In this document: positions 1 through 10,078 of the stretch, one piece after another
Layout: every line of letters starts with the position of its first letter
Numbering within the stretch: position 1 is the first letter of the stretch
From: Terrirhizobium terrae
GTDB lineage: Bacteria; Pseudomonadota; Alphaproteobacteria; Rhizobiales; Rhizobiaceae
DNA length: 64,000 nucleotides
Direction: 5' to 3'
NCBI RefSeq assembly: GCF_030323265.1
Contig: NZ_CP104992.1
Location: 4,129,501-4,193,500, forward strand
Notes under the pieces: model-generated
Told to the model about the DNA's origin: nothing
Databases searched by the model: none
The model's input: the letters and a program-made list of their open reading frames with translations, nothing else
Program-made: the position numbers and the translations under genes

Positions 1-1515
1 CCATCGCGAACCTTCTCGCCGGAGGCGCTGATGAGCGCCTTGATTTCGCGCGCGGCATTGGCCGAACGCTGGGCGAGTTCACGTACTTCCTGGGCAACGA
101 CCGCAAAGCCCTTGCCGGCTTCACCTGCACGTGCCGCTTCCACCCCTGCGTTAAGCGCCAGAAGGTTGGTCTGGAAGGCGATCTCGTCAATCACGCCGAT
201 GATGTTGGAGATCTCACCGGAAGACTTTTCGATCGCCTCCATGGCGTTGACCGCCTGGCGGACGATGTCGCCGGAACGCTCCGCACCTGCGCGGGTCTGG
301 TCGACCAGCGTGCCTGCTTCACCGGCACGAACGGCCGAGATCCTTGACTGCGGTGGTGACCTGCTCGAGCGCTGCGGCCGTTTCCTCGACCGAGGCAGCC
401 TGCTGTTCGGTACGCTTGGAAAGGTCGTCGGCAGCCGAGCGGATCTCGTTGGCGCCGGCATCGATCATGCGGGCATTGTCGCCGACCGAGCGCAGCACGG
501 TCTGCAGCTTGCCGACGGATTCGTTGAAGTTTGTGCGCAGCATGTCGAGCTGGCCGGCAAACGGCTGCTGCAGGCGGATGGTCATGTCGCCATCCGACAG
601 GCTCTTCAAACCACGAGCGAGGCCATCGACGGCAAAGGCGACGTCGGCAGCTTCGCGGGCCTTCTGCTCTTCATTGGCGATACGCTCGCGCTCGCTCATC
701 GAACGATTGGCTTCGGTTTCCTGCTCCAGGCGGACGCGCTCCAGTGCATTGTCGCGGAATACTGCGACGGCCGCCGCCATTTCGCCGATTTCGTCCGGAC
801 GGCCGGCATAGGGAATGGCGACCGAGCTGTTGCCGGCGGCAAGGACGTTCATCGAATTGGTGATCTGGGTGATCGGGCGGGTCACGCGCATAAGGCACAG
901 AACCGCAGCACCGACGGCAATCGCGACGGCGAAGAGGACGCCGCCGATCGTGGAGATGTAGACGAAGTCAGCCGTGTCGCTTGCCTTCTGGCGATCCTCG
1001 ACGCTGCGTGCCTTGTTGTCGTCCATCAGGCCCTGCAGCATCGTGCCGGCCTCTCCGCCCAACGGGATCATCTTGGCGATGACGTCCTTGGCTTCATAGA
1101 CCCGCGACGACTGAACGAGACCGATAAACTGCTGCCCGAGCGCGTCATAATCCGCGACGACCTTTTCGATCTCGGCGAATTTTTCCTTCGCGGCGGGGAT
1201 CGTCATCGAATCGCCATAGGCCTTGAAGGCTTCAGCACGAGCGGAGTTCTTTTCCTGAAGCTGGGAAAGCCAGTTCTTCCTCTCCGCGGCATTGCTTGCC
1301 GTCAGCGTCATCAAATAAAGACGACGGATATCCGACAGAACGCCGTCCATATCCGCAACCATCAGTGCGCGATCGATGCGCCGGCTGATCTGGTCGGTCT
1401 GCTCATCCATCTGAGCGACGGAACGCATGCCGAGAGCACCCTGAACAATTAGGATTAAGACCATCACGCCGAAAAGCGCAGGCAAAAGTAGTTTTATCTT
1501 AATAGAGTTCATCAT
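1..1515 (-). CDS. Methyl-accepting chemotaxis protein (partial, frame broken)
   Basis: Membrane chemoreceptor that signals through CheW/CheA. The start is the ATG at 1515 or the adjacent one at 1512 (MNSIKIKLL). A first membrane helix lies at residues 7-25, then a four-helix-bundle-like ligand domain, a second helix ([16 protein letters not shown]), a HAMP linker and the coiled-coil signalling domain. The gene runs off the left edge of the window; the last visible residues match the conserved MCP signalling tip region ([18 protein letters not shown]). The frame breaks near 337-343: after AVKD the reading goes to a stop at 319, while one base fewer restores [13 protein letters not shown], the usual MCP continuation. 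The insertion looks like an assembly error. Ligand unknown. Confidence 0.85.
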
Positions 1516-1717
1516 CTCGTTAACCAGCTGAGGAAAAAGCCAAAAGTGCGAAGCACCCGTGCTTACTTGCTGCCAGTTTCCGATGAAGAAAGACTTACCA
1601 ACCGATGAGAACAATCGGCGTTCAACGCAAAGTCGCGCCTGGATTTGACGAACATCAAGTCCGGCTCATGCAAAAAGGGCGACAAGCAACCACGGCGCGA
1701 GATGCGAAGGCGGCGGG

Positions 1718-3586
1718 TTACCCCGCCGCCGCGTCCTCCAGTGCATGATCGCCGAGGAACCCGCCGGACTGCCTGTGCCACAGATCGGCGTAGATGCCGC
1801 CCGAGGACACCAGTTCCTCATGCGTCCCGACCTCGACGATATGGCCCTTGTCGAGCACGATCAGCCGGTCCATCTCGGTCAAGGTGGAAAGGCGATGCGC
1901 GATTGCGATCACCGTCTTGCCCTGCATCAGCGAGAACAGGTTTTCCTGGATCGCAGCCTCGACTTCGGAATCGAGCGCCGACGTCGCCTCGTCCAGCACA
2001 AGCACCGGCGCATCCTTGAGGAACACGCGGGCAATCGCGATCCGCTGGCGCTGGCCACCGGAAAGCTTCACGCCGCGTTCGCCCACATGGGCATCGAGAC
2101 CGGTACGTCCCTGCAGGTCGGACAGGCCTTCGATGAACTCCCAGGCATTGGCGCGCTTGGCGGCCTGCATGATCTCAGCATCGCTCGCCTCGGGGCGGCC
2201 ATAGGCGATGTTGTCGCGGATCGAGCGGTGCAGCAGCGAGGTATCCTGCGTGACCACGCCGACGAGACCGCGCAGGCTGTCCTGGGTGACCGTCGAGATG
2301 TCCTTGCCGTCGATGGTGATCCTGCCCGCTTCCAGATCATAGAAGCGCAGAAGCAGGTTCATCAGCGTCGTCTTGCCGGCGCCGGAACGGCCCACGAGGC
2401 CAACCTTCTGGCCGGCGGGAATGTCGAGCGACAGCCCATCGATGACGCCCTTGTTCTTGCCGTAGTGGAAGCGGACATTCTCGTAGCGGATATGCCCCTT
2501 GCCGCCAGTGGCCGGCCCAGTGGCAATCGGATGCGCGCCCTCGACGTCGATCACGTCATGCGGCTTGGTCATCATGTTCATGCCGTCATAGACGGTGCCG
2601 ATCGCTTCGAAGAGCGCGGTGACTTCCCACATGATCCATTGCGACATGCCGTTGATGCGCATCGCAAGGCCGATCGCCACCGCGATCGAACCGACGCTTA
2701 CCCCGCCTCCGAGCCACAGCCAGATACCGAGACCCGCCACGGCAAACACCGTCAGCGCGTTGTTCAGGTCGACGAAGATGTTGAGCAGACTGATCTGGCG
2801 CATCTGGCGATGCACCGTACCGAGAAACTCGTTCATGCCTTCCCTGGCGTAGCGCTCCTCGCGACCCGCATGGGAAAACAGCTTCACCGTGCCGATATTC
2901 GTATAGCTGTCCACGATACGGCCCGTCATCATCGAACGGGCATCGGCCTGCTCGCTGGAAAGCTTGCGCAATCTCGGAATGAAATACCGCAGGATCAGCA
3001 CATAGAGCACGAACCACATGACCAGCGGCAGCACCAGCCGCCATTCGACCGCGATGACCAGCGCCAGCATCGAGACGAAGAAGCTGATCGCATAAACGAA
3101 GACGTCGATGATCTTCATCGTAGCCTCGCGCACGGCAAGCGAAGTTTGCATCACCTTGGTCGAGACGCGACCGGCGAATTCGTTGGCGAAGAAGGCCATG
3201 GAATGGCGCAGCAGGAAGCGGTGCATCTGCCAGCGCGCGATCATCGGATAGTTGCCGGCCAGCACTTGGTGCATGGTGATCGTATGGACGGCACCGACAA
3301 GCGGCAGGCCGACCAGCACAAGCGCCGCCATCCAGAACAGCTTCCCGCCTTCATCCGAGAGGAAAGTCTCACGGTTCGCCGCAGCCAGCCAGTCGACGAT
3401 ATTGCCGAGGAACTGGTAGAGCAGCACTTCGGCAACGGCGATCAGCAGCGAGCAGGTGCCGAGCAGCGCAAGCCACGGCCAGACCGGCTTGGTATAATGC
3501 CAGCAGAAGGCAAAAAGCCCCTTGGGCGGAAGGGTCGGCTGATCGTCCGGATAGGGATTGAGACGACGTTCAAACCACGAAAACAT
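1718..3586 (-). CDS. ABC exporter, fused permease and ATPase
   Basis: Half-size ABC exporter of 622 residues: an N-terminal six-helix membrane domain (about 30-330) followed by one nucleotide-binding domain. The Walker A is GRSGAGKTTL, the signature is LSGGQRQ, the Walker B is VLVLDEATSALD and the H-loop is IAHRLST; all look intact. It acts as a homodimer in the inner membrane by family knowledge (MsbA/multidrug type); the substrate cannot be told. The ATG at 3586 was chosen because CGGAG lies 8 nt upstream; frame upstream of it lacks a good ribosome site. It stands alone, divergent from trmL. Confidence 0.9.
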   Translation of the reverse strand: MFSWFERRLNPYPDDQPTLPPKGLFAFCWHYTKPVWPWLALLGTCSLLIAVAEVLLYQFLGNIVDWLAAANRETFLSDEGGKLFWMAALVLVGLPLVGAVHTITMHQVLAGNYPMIARWQMHRFLLRHSMAFFANEFAGRVSTKVMQTSLAVREATMKIIDVFVYAISFFVSMLALVIAVEWRLVLPLVMWFVLYVLILRYFIPRLRKLSSEQADARSMMTGRIVDSYTNIGTVKLFSHAGREERYAREGMNEFLGTVHRQMRQISLLNIFVDLNNALTVFAVAGLGIWLWLGGGVSVGSIAVAIGLAMRINGMSQWIMWEVTALFEAIGTVYDGMNMMTKPHDVIDVEGAHPIATGPATGGKGHIRYENVRFHYGKNKGVIDGLSLDIPAGQKVGLVGRSGAGKTTLMNLLLRFYDLEAGRITIDGKDISTVTQDSLRGLVGVVTQDTSLLHRSIRDNIAYGRPEASDAEIMQAAKRANAWEFIEGLSDLQGRTGLDAHVGERGVKLSGGQRQRIAIARVFLKDAPVLVLDEATSALDSEVEAAIQENLFSLMQGKTVIAIAHRLSTLTEMDRLIVLDKGHIVEVGTHEELVSSGGIYADLWHRQSGGFLGDHALEDAAAG

Positions 3587-3966
3587 GAATAAGCTCCGAT
3601 GGACGGAAACCTCGAGCGATCCGAAGGCACGGGCATACCGGAGCCGATACACATCGAGGGAAAACAGCTATGGACGCATTCGACGACGAACGGTCCTTGA
3701 AGAGCGGATCAGTGAAGAAAAGACTTTGCGTGAACCGCGAAACGCCTCAGGCCAGACGAAGATCCGACTGGCGGAGGCGCGAGAGCACGGTCATATCCAT
3801 GTAGGCCTCCGGAGTGGGCGTTAAACAGGCCGTCCTCATACACGCTTGCGGTAAAATTGAAAAGGCCATTTCGGCCACAGATCGCGCCGCGCGAAAAGTC
3901 ATCGAGTGCCCTAGGGAAAGACAAGGGCCTTGAGCGAGAGACCCGGTCTCCGCTAACAAGATCTCC
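3587..3966. other. Divergent intergenic region
   Basis: About 380 bp between the divergent ABC exporter and trmL. It must hold both promoters. No convincing open frame, RNA gene, terminator or repeat was recognised. Confidence 0.5.
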
Positions 3967-4428
3967 ATGACCGACCTGCGCATTGCTCTTTATCAGCCGG
4001 ATATTCCCGGCAATACCGGCACGATCCTGCGGCTTGCCGCCTGCCTCGGCCTCGGCGTCGACATCATCGAGCCCGCCGGTTTCGACATATCCGACCGTAA
4101 CCTGAAACGCGCCGGAATGGATTATCTCTCGGCCGTTTCGCTCACCCGCCACGTGAACTGGCAGCAATTCGACGAATGGCGCCGCGGAGCCGGCCGCAGG
4201 CTGGTGCTCGCGACCACGAAATCGCCTGAGCCCTATACGCAATTCGCCTACCGGCCGAACGACATCCTGCTCTTCGGCCGCGAAAGCGCCGGCGTGCCCG
4301 ACCATGTGCATGAAGCAGTCGAGGGACGCATCCTGATCCCGATGGTGGAAGGCCAGCGCTCGATCAACGTCGCCATGTCGGCCGCCATGATCGCCGGCGA
4401 GGCGATGCGCCAGACTGTTTGGCAATAG
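3967..4428 (+). CDS. trmL: tRNA (cytidine(34)-2'-O)-methyltransferase TrmL
   Basis: SPOUT-class RNA methyltransferase of 153 residues, the normal size for TrmL, which 2'-O-methylates the wobble base of tRNA-Leu isoacceptors in the cytoplasm. The SAM-binding trefoil-knot motifs are visible: N-terminal YQPDIPGNTG, motif 2 LLFGRESAG, and motif 3 IPMVEGQRSINVAMSAA. The ATG at 3967 starts directly with the conserved MTDLRIALYQP. It ends convergent with the small minus-strand gene at 4438. Confidence 0.95.
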   Translation: MTDLRIALYQPDIPGNTGTILRLAACLGLGVDIIEPAGFDISDRNLKRAGMDYLSAVSLTRHVNWQQFDEWRRGAGRRLVLATTKSPEPYTQFAYRPNDILLFGRESAGVPDHVHEAVEGRILIPMVEGQRSINVAMSAAMIAGEAMRQTVWQ

Positions 4429-4437
4429 CCAGCTTTT

Positions 4438-4695
4438 TCAGTCCGCGGTCGGCAGGCGCCGCATGGTGAACTCGATCCGGTCGCCTTCCAGCTGCCGCCA
4501 GCTCTCGACTTCCGTCCAGTAGGCAGCCTTGGGAAATTCCTCGAACCATTCCCTCGCTTTTTCGCGCGCATCCAACCGGGACATCTGGAAAGTCTCCCGG
4601 ACGAACATGCCCGAACGCTCACCGGCGGTCTGCTGCCGATGGCGGCTGATCCGCCGCTTCAGGCCGTCGAGCGGCGGTGGTGTGAATTTCGCCAT
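4438..4695 (-). CDS. Conserved hypothetical protein, 85 aa
   Basis: Small, charged, soluble protein without signal peptide or membrane segment; the sequence is rich in Arg, Glu and aromatic residues (EWFEEFPKAAYW, ESWRQLEGDRIEF). I do not recognise a domain. Coding is supported by a clean frame that fills the gap between trmL and the hemF promoter region and by the protein-like composition. It faces hemF divergently. Function unknown. Confidence 0.6.
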   Translation of the reverse strand: MAKFTPPPLDGLKRRISRHRQQTAGERSGMFVRETFQMSRLDAREKAREWFEEFPKAAYWTEVESWRQLEGDRIEFTMRRLPTAD

Positions 4696-4916
4696 GAAAG
4701 CCTCTCATCCGCACCTTGCTGAATACGGAAGATAGGCTTGCTCTGCACGTTTTACGAGTCTGATTTTACACGGATGATTAGCCGTGGAGCCGACTGCGGA
4801 ATGGCTCGCGAAAGTCATTGCTGTTATGTCGGTGGCCGAGGAGCCGAATCGCCCGAACAAGCGACTGCGCCAAGCGAATGCGCAACGTGACTTGCAAGAC
4901 CGGAAGGAAGTATTGA

Positions 4917-5848
4917 ATGGAGCGTCCTGATCTGCCGAAAGGCCTGCCTGACGACATCGAGGACAAGAAGCAGGCAGCGCGCGCCTGGTTCCAGACCCTG
5001 CGCGACACGATCTGCGCCTCCTTCGAGACCCTGGAAGAGGAACTGACCGGCATGCTGTCGGACCAGCCGCCCGGAAAATTCACGGGCAAGGACTGGCTTC
5101 GCGACGGTGGCGAAGGCGGCGGCGGCCGTATGTCCATGATGGAAGGCCGCGTCTTCGAAAAGGTCGGCGTTCACACCTCCACCGTGCATGGCGAATTCTC
5201 CCCGATTTCCGCAGCCAGATCCCCGGCGCCGAGGAAGACCCGCGTTTCTGGGCCTCCGGCATCTCGCTGATCGCCCATCCGGTCAATCCCAATGTGCCGA
5301 CCGTGCACATGAACACCCGCATGGTGGTAACGTCGAGCCACTGGTTCGGCGGCGGCGCCGACCTGACGCCGGTGCTCAACGATCGCCGCACCCAGGAAGA
5401 TCCGGATACCCAGCTCTTTCACCGGGTAATGGAAATCACCTGCCAGCGGCATGGCGAGGTCGCCGACTATCCGCGCTACAAGGCGTGGTGCGACGAGTAT
5501 TTCTTCCTCAAGCACCGCAACGAGCCGCGCGGCATTGGCGGCATCTTCTTCGACTGGCTGCAGTCTCCCGCAGAAAAGGGCGGCTGGGAGGCCGATTTCG
5601 CCTTCGCGCAGGATGTCGGCCGCGCCTTCAATCTCGTTTATCCGCGCATCGTCCGGCAGAACTTCAACAAGCCATGGACGGAAGAGCAGCGCGACGAACA
5701 GCTCGTGCGCCGCGGCCGCTATGTGGAGTTCAATCTACTCTACGACCGCGGCACGATCTTCGGCCTGAAGACGGGCGGCAACGTGGAATCGATCCTTTCC
5801 TCCCTGCCCCCGTCGTCCGCTGGCCATAACGAAGGATACGGCAGATGA
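4917..5848 (+). CDS. hemF: Oxygen-dependent coproporphyrinogen-III oxidase HemF (frame broken)
   Basis: Aerobic oxidase that decarboxylates coproporphyrinogen III to protoporphyrinogen IX in haem synthesis, cytoplasmic dimer. Reading both frames gives about 310 residues, the usual length. Family motifs are present: [24 protein letters not shown], then in the second frame [52 protein letters not shown] and the C-terminal [16 protein letters not shown]. The break is at 5201-5204, where one G (or C) is missing between GEFSP and [17 protein letters not shown] lies just upstream of the ATG. Its stop overlaps the next start (ATGA). Confidence 0.93.
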
Positions 5849-6519
5849 ACACGGAACTGGTTGCGCTGACCGGCGATCACGACATCACCGAAAAGCTGGA
5901 AGCCTATTTCAGAACCGTCGACGCCTGGAGCGAGGGCCGAGACGAGCTCGGTCTTTTACCGCGACCCGAAGCGATCGAGCAGACTGAGAATTTTCGAAGC
6001 TTTCATCCGCTGGTCAGGACACTCCAAGGCATAGTTCTGGATGATCCCGACACGAGCAACCATCATGTGGTTGTGTGTCGCAGCCCGCTAGAAGGAACGG
6101 TCGTTTATCTGGCTCATGACGGCGACAGCCGGATCGTTTTCGACGGCATTACAAGCTTCATGGAAGCGGCCCGCCGTGCTTCTGATGCCGGAGGTTTCCT
6201 GGATGATGAGCATCCGCAACATGCTTGGATCGCCGGCGATCAGGCCGGCTTGAAGAGCCTCATCGCGCAGCTATGTTCGGAAGCGGATAACGAAGATATC
6301 GTCCCGGTTCTTGTGCCCTCGCTCGACCTCTCCGACCCGGATTATCTGTCCATCCTTGTCGGTGGCGATGACGTTTACGTCGCGGAAGCGCTATGCCGGA
6401 CGATAGCTCAGCGCCCGATGCCGCATCTGATGCAGGTTGCCGAGCAAGGCGAGCAACATCCGCACCCGATGGTGCGCAACGCCGCCACTCTCGCGCGAAA
6501 GCGCATTTCAGGGCTCTAG
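5845..6519 (+). CDS. Hypothetical protein, 224 aa, translationally coupled to hemF
   Basis: The start codon overlaps the hemF stop in an ATGA, so it is probably co-translated with hemF. The protein is acidic, soluble, and has no signal peptide or membrane helix. I do not recognise a domain; the C-terminal third ([14 protein letters not shown] stretch, helices) resembles a short helical repeat, and the middle has a beta-rich region ([21 protein letters not shown]). No catalytic motif is evident. Function unknown; a role next to haem synthesis is only implied by position. Confidence 0.75.
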   Translation: MNTELVALTGDHDITEKLEAYFRTVDAWSEGRDELGLLPRPEAIEQTENFRSFHPLVRTLQGIVLDDPDTSNHHVVVCRSPLEGTVVYLAHDGDSRIVFDGITSFMEAARRASDAGGFLDDEHPQHAWIAGDQAGLKSLIAQLCSEADNEDIVPVLVPSLDLSDPDYLSILVGGDDVYVAEALCRTIAQRPMPHLMQVAEQGEQHPHPMVRNAATLARKRISGL

Positions 6520-6701
6520 CACATCTCGCCTGCGGGAAGTCTTGGGCTGTCGACACGCAGGGTATCTCCGACAATACACCGACGCACGAATCTTTGATCT
6601 CTACAACAACTCTTCGTTGACAAATGTCATACGCGAATCGCATCCTTGGTGTTAGCTTGTTCTAACTTAGCTCGAACGAGCTATCACCGGAGGAGGAGTC
6701 G

Positions 6702-6982
6702 ATGAGTGAATCGAAGAGCATGCCCTCACCAGCAGCATTGCCTCCCAAGGACGATCCGAACCACCCGACCGACAAAGCCCAGCTTATAGAGCGGATGGCG
6801 CGTGAAATGCGGACCGCGAGCGGTGGTGAACTCCCCATTCCTTCTGTGTCGAGCAGGTCAAGCGCAAGCTGGCGGGCAAGACTGCGGAAACGGCAGCGGC
6901 CAATACCGCAGCGGCATTTTCGGCAAAGACGGCGCAGACCGGCGGCAGATCGGTGTTCCACTCTTGGGCTATGCCCGAATAG
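6702..6982 (+). CDS. Hypothetical small protein (frame broken)
   Basis: A frame opens at 6702 behind a good GGAGGAG ribosome site and encodes MSESKSMPSPAALPPKDD and on to MRTASGGELP. At the CCCC run 6833-6836 adding one base leads into a coherent Ala-rich continuation (SFCVEQVKRKLAGKTAETAA, then AKTAQTGGRSVFHSWAMPE) ending at 6982, about 93 residues. Without the correction the frame turns into Arg/Pro-rich sequence typical of off-frame high-GC DNA. Soluble, no recognised domain. Confidence 0.5.
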
Positions 6983-7113
6983 CGACCTGGCGCGGCCTTT
7001 TCCGCATCAGCCTGGGCAATCGAGAACCGTGGGAACTCTTGCGCTCTCCATTGGTTTCCGTCTGACCACTCGCAAAACGGGTGGCGGACATCAACCATCA
7101 GGGAGATATGGCC

Positions 7114-7302
7114 ATGCGGCTTTTCGAATGCGGGACGCTGGTGCCCGGATGCCAGTGGCATACGCGCGCCGAAGAGGATGCCGAAGTCGTGCGTCGGGCG
7201 GTGGAGCATATGCGCAGCGCCCACGGCGAGGAAATTATTCGCGAGAACATGGTGGAAAACATCAAGGCGCGCATCCGCAACGAGCAGAACGCGCCCGCCT
7301 GA
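7114..7302 (+). CDS. DUF1059 family small protein
   Basis: A 62-residue protein beginning MRLFECGTLVPGCQWHT and containing EVVRRAVEHMRSAHGE, which matches the DUF1059 family pattern (short protein with a conserved CG...C N-terminus). The ATG at 7114 is preferred over 7108 because AGGGAG at 7100-7105 is 8 nt upstream. Function is unknown in the family; the conserved Cys residues suggest metal or redox chemistry, which is inference. Confidence 0.8.
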   Translation: MRLFECGTLVPGCQWHTRAEEDAEVVRRAVEHMRSAHGEEIIRENMVENIKARIRNEQNAPA

Positions 7303-7358
7303 GTTTCATCGGGCTTGAGCTTCACCAAGCCTGGACTTCGTTGGCTTGAGTTTCGGGG

Positions 7359-8620
7359 CTAGTCCTGCTTGCTCACCATATCCGACAGACGAGCGGCCAG
7401 TTCGGGCCGCTCGGGATTGAAGTTCCGGCTGATCCAGAATTCCTCCAGCTCCTTCAGAACCTCTCCCACCTGCTTGCCTGCGGGCACACCGGCTGCAATC
7501 ACGTCCGCGCCACTCAGGGGAAGTTCGGCTTTTCGTAGGCCTCCGCCTTGGACAGAAGCTCATACAACCGCGCGCTCTTGCGCATCGCGATCGGGTCGCC
7601 TTCTGCGGAGGCCCGTGCCGATGCCAGCGCCAGCTTCAACCGGCTGATCATGCCAGGCTTGCCGTGCCTGTAGAGCAGTCGCGTAAAGCCGACATCTGTC
7701 ACCTCGTCCGGCGGCATCGGCGTCGTCGCCCAGCGTGTCAGTTTCAGTGCATCGGCATTCGACAGGCGCAGCCGCTTGGCGAGCGCTTCCAGCCTCTGTT
7801 CATCCGGTGGCACGATGGCCGCAAGCCTGAGCAGCGGATCCGGTGCCCAGCCGAGCGACTTTTCTGCCGCGACCAACCCGTGGATGGCATCGATGCCCCA
7901 TTTTTCCGTCTCGGACAGAATTTCCGTCAACACGCCGGCCTGCCGCATCCACAAAAGCGACCGTGACGGGTCCGGTGCGGATAGCAACTTCTTCGTCTCG
8001 GCCCAGACCCGTTCCGCAGACAGCGTCGAAAGCTTGTCCTTCGCCCGCGCGCAGGCTCGCAAACCATCAGCATCGGGGCGGCCGGAGCCGTAAAAGGCGA
8101 AGAAGCGAAAGAACCTGAGGATCCGCAGATGATCCTCGGCAATCCGTTGCGACGCGTCGCCGATGAAGCGGATGGTCCGTTTTTCGAGATCCTTCAACCC
8201 CTCGACGAGATCAATCACCTCGCCCTTGGCATCTGCATAGAGCGCATTGATGGTGAGATCCCGCCGTTCGGCGTCAGCCTTCCAGTCGGTGCCGAATTCC
8301 ACAACTGCATGCCGGCCATTGGTCTCTATATCGCGCCTCAGCGTCGTCACCTCGAACCCGCGGCCGTCGATGACCAGCGTCACCGTGCCGTGCTCGATGC
8401 CCGTCGGCACGCTCTTGATGCCGGCCGCCTTGGCGCGCTCGACGACGACCTCGGGCCGCAGCGTCGTGGCGATATCGACATCCGCAACAGCAAGGCCCAT
8501 CAACGCGTTGCGCACCGCGCCGCCAGCGACCCGCGCCTCGCCGCCATCATCATTGAGCAGCACAAGAATGCGCTGCAGGGCCGCATCCTGGAACCAGGTT
8601 TCGCCAGCCACCGATGTCAT
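7359..8620 (-). CDS. cca: CCA-adding tRNA nucleotidyltransferase (frame broken near end)
   Basis: Class II CCA-adding enzyme or poly(A) polymerase-like nucleotidyltransferase, maturing tRNA 3' ends. The nucleotidyltransferase core is intact: GGAVRNALMG, the DVDIATT catalytic carboxylates, RRDLTINAL and EDHLRILRFFRFFAFYG. At the GGGG run 7517-7520 (CCCC on the coding strand) one base is lost, giving an early stop after KPNFP; restoring it continues with LSGADVIAAGVPAGKQVGEV to a stop at 7359, giving about 420 residues as expected. The ATG at 8620 overlaps the stop of the Nudix gene (ATGA), so the three minus-strand genes from 9887 form an operon. Confidence 0.93.
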
Positions 8621-9267
8621 GCATAAAGCCTTTCGTAGAGAGTGCGGAGGATACCGGCGGTGATCCCCCATATATTCCGGTTCTCGTAGGGCATCAGGTA
8701 GAAATGCCGCTCCGTGCCGTTGAACTGCCGGGTGCCGCGCTGATGGTTCGCTTCGTTCATCAGAAACGACAGCGGCACCTCGAAGGCATCATCGACTTCC
8801 GTCGGATTGAGCTTCAGGTCAAATCCGCGATTGACCACGGCAAGCACCGGCGTGATGCGAAAGCCGGTCATCGCGTAATATTGCGGCAGCCGCGCCAGCG
8901 GTTCGACGAAACGGGGATCAAGCCCGATCTCCTCTTCCGCCTCACGCATCGCCGCCCGCTCCGGAGAGCCGTCCTCGGGATCGACGGCACCGCCCGGAAA
9001 GGCGATCTGGCCGGAATGTTTCCTCAAAGTCGCCGTGCGCTGCGTCAGGATCACCTTCGCCTCGTCCCCGTCGTCGATGACCGGCACGAGAACGGCCGCG
9101 TCCTTGAGCTTCAGCTCCATCGCGGTCTGGACGAATTGCGGATTGAGCAGATGGTCGCCATGGTCACGCCACGCCGTCTCCAGCGGAGCTCCGGCCTGAT
9201 GCAGCGCTCGGCGGCGAAAGCTCTCTGCCGAAAACGGCGCGCGGTCATGGGCTGAGAGATCGCTCAT
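8617..9267 (-). CDS. Nudix hydrolase, CoA pyrophosphatase type
   Basis: A 216-residue Nudix enzyme. The Nudix box is complete: GGAVDPEDGSPERAAMREAEEEIGL region, with the REAEEEIG metal-binding core. The preceding LRKHSGQIAFPGG is the extra signature of CoA/NADH-cleaving NudL-type proteins, so hydrolysis of CoA to 3'-phosphoadenosine phosphate and phosphopantetheine is likely. It overlaps its upstream neighbour DUF1285 (ATGA at 9264-9267) and the downstream cca, which implies translational coupling. Confidence 0.88.
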   Translation of the reverse strand: MSDLSAHDRAPFSAESFRRRALHQAGAPLETAWRDHGDHLLNPQFVQTAMELKLKDAAVLVPVIDDGDEAKVILTQRTATLRKHSGQIAFPGGAVDPEDGSPERAAMREAEEEIGLDPRFVEPLARLPQYYAMTGFRITPVLAVVNRGFDLKLNPTEVDDAFEVPLSFLMNEANHQRGTRQFNGTERHFYLMPYENRNIWGITAGILRTLYERLYA

Positions 9268-9887
9268 GACGCCAGCCGATCCAGCTCGTCCGCCGACATG
9301 ATCGGGAAGGTGACGCCGCCCGAGCGGACAGAAAACATCGCGACACCATCGACATCGATAACGTCACCAAGCTCGACCAGGTCATACATGACGGGCCGCG
9401 ACACGAGCGCTTCCAGCCGGCCGCGCACGAGCAGATAGGGCTTCAGCTGCCGGTCCTCGCCGAGCGTCTCGAAGCGCAGCGGATGCTCGGTCCCGATCTC
9501 CACAACGTCACCGACATTTGTGCGGAACGTGAGGACCGGCTCATCGTCTCGCTCGGTCACCTGCATCTCGACCGCCAGGAAGGGCGCGTCGACGACCCGG
9601 ATGCCGACCTTTTCCACAGGCGTGACGAGATAGGTCTTGCCGTCCTCATCCTTGCGCAGGACGGTGGAGAACAGCCTGACGAGAGGCGCCCGGCCAATCG
9701 GCGTACCCATGTACAACCAAGTCCCGTCGGCCCTGATTTCCATGTCGAGATCACCGCAAAAGGGCGGGTTCCATCTGTCGACCGGCGGCAAGCCGCGCTT
9801 TCCGGTACCTGATTGTTCGGCGGCGCGCGAAATCATGGCCGCAAGGCCGGCGGCGTCGGATGCCGAATTTATCGTTTCTGCTGCCAT
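9264..9887 (-). CDS. DUF1285 domain protein
   Basis: A 207-residue soluble beta-rich protein with the family features: GKRGLPPVDRWNPPFCGDLD near the N-terminus, GTWLYMGTPIGR, and the C-terminal SVRSGGVTFPIM. The biochemical role of DUF1285 is not known. It heads a three-gene overlapping operon with the Nudix hydrolase and cca, an arrangement that I recall as common in Rhizobiales. The start at 9887 faces moxR divergently. Confidence 0.85.
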   Translation of the reverse strand: MAAETINSASDAAGLAAMISRAAEQSGTGKRGLPPVDRWNPPFCGDLDMEIRADGTWLYMGTPIGRAPLVRLFSTVLRKDEDGKTYLVTPVEKVGIRVVDAPFLAVEMQVTERDDEPVLTFRTNVGDVVEIGTEHPLRFETLGEDRQLKPYLLVRGRLEALVSRPVMYDLVELGDVIDVDGVAMFSVRSGGVTFPIMSADELDRLAS

Positions 9888-10078
9888 CTTTCAGTCCCGG
9901 TTCGATTTTAATCGTTCACGGTCGCGGTAGTTCTCACGAGATAGTCATTCGAAACGAGCTTGTCAGCCATATTTCGGGTAATAACTTCTGAGGGTATCGT
10001 GTCTGTTGCGGTGCAACGAGTCGCGACCGGGCATGAAGCCGTTCGGTTTTGAACAAGACCTTGAACATGGAGAACGAC

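Noticed and set aside
1745-3592. 615-codon open frame opposite the ABC exporter
   Set aside because: Mirror frame of a gene with complete ABC motifs; no own ribosome site or domain.
3709-4425. 238-codon frame opposite trmL
   Set aside because: Antisense to a complete trmL; the part beyond it lies in the intergenic region without a start site.
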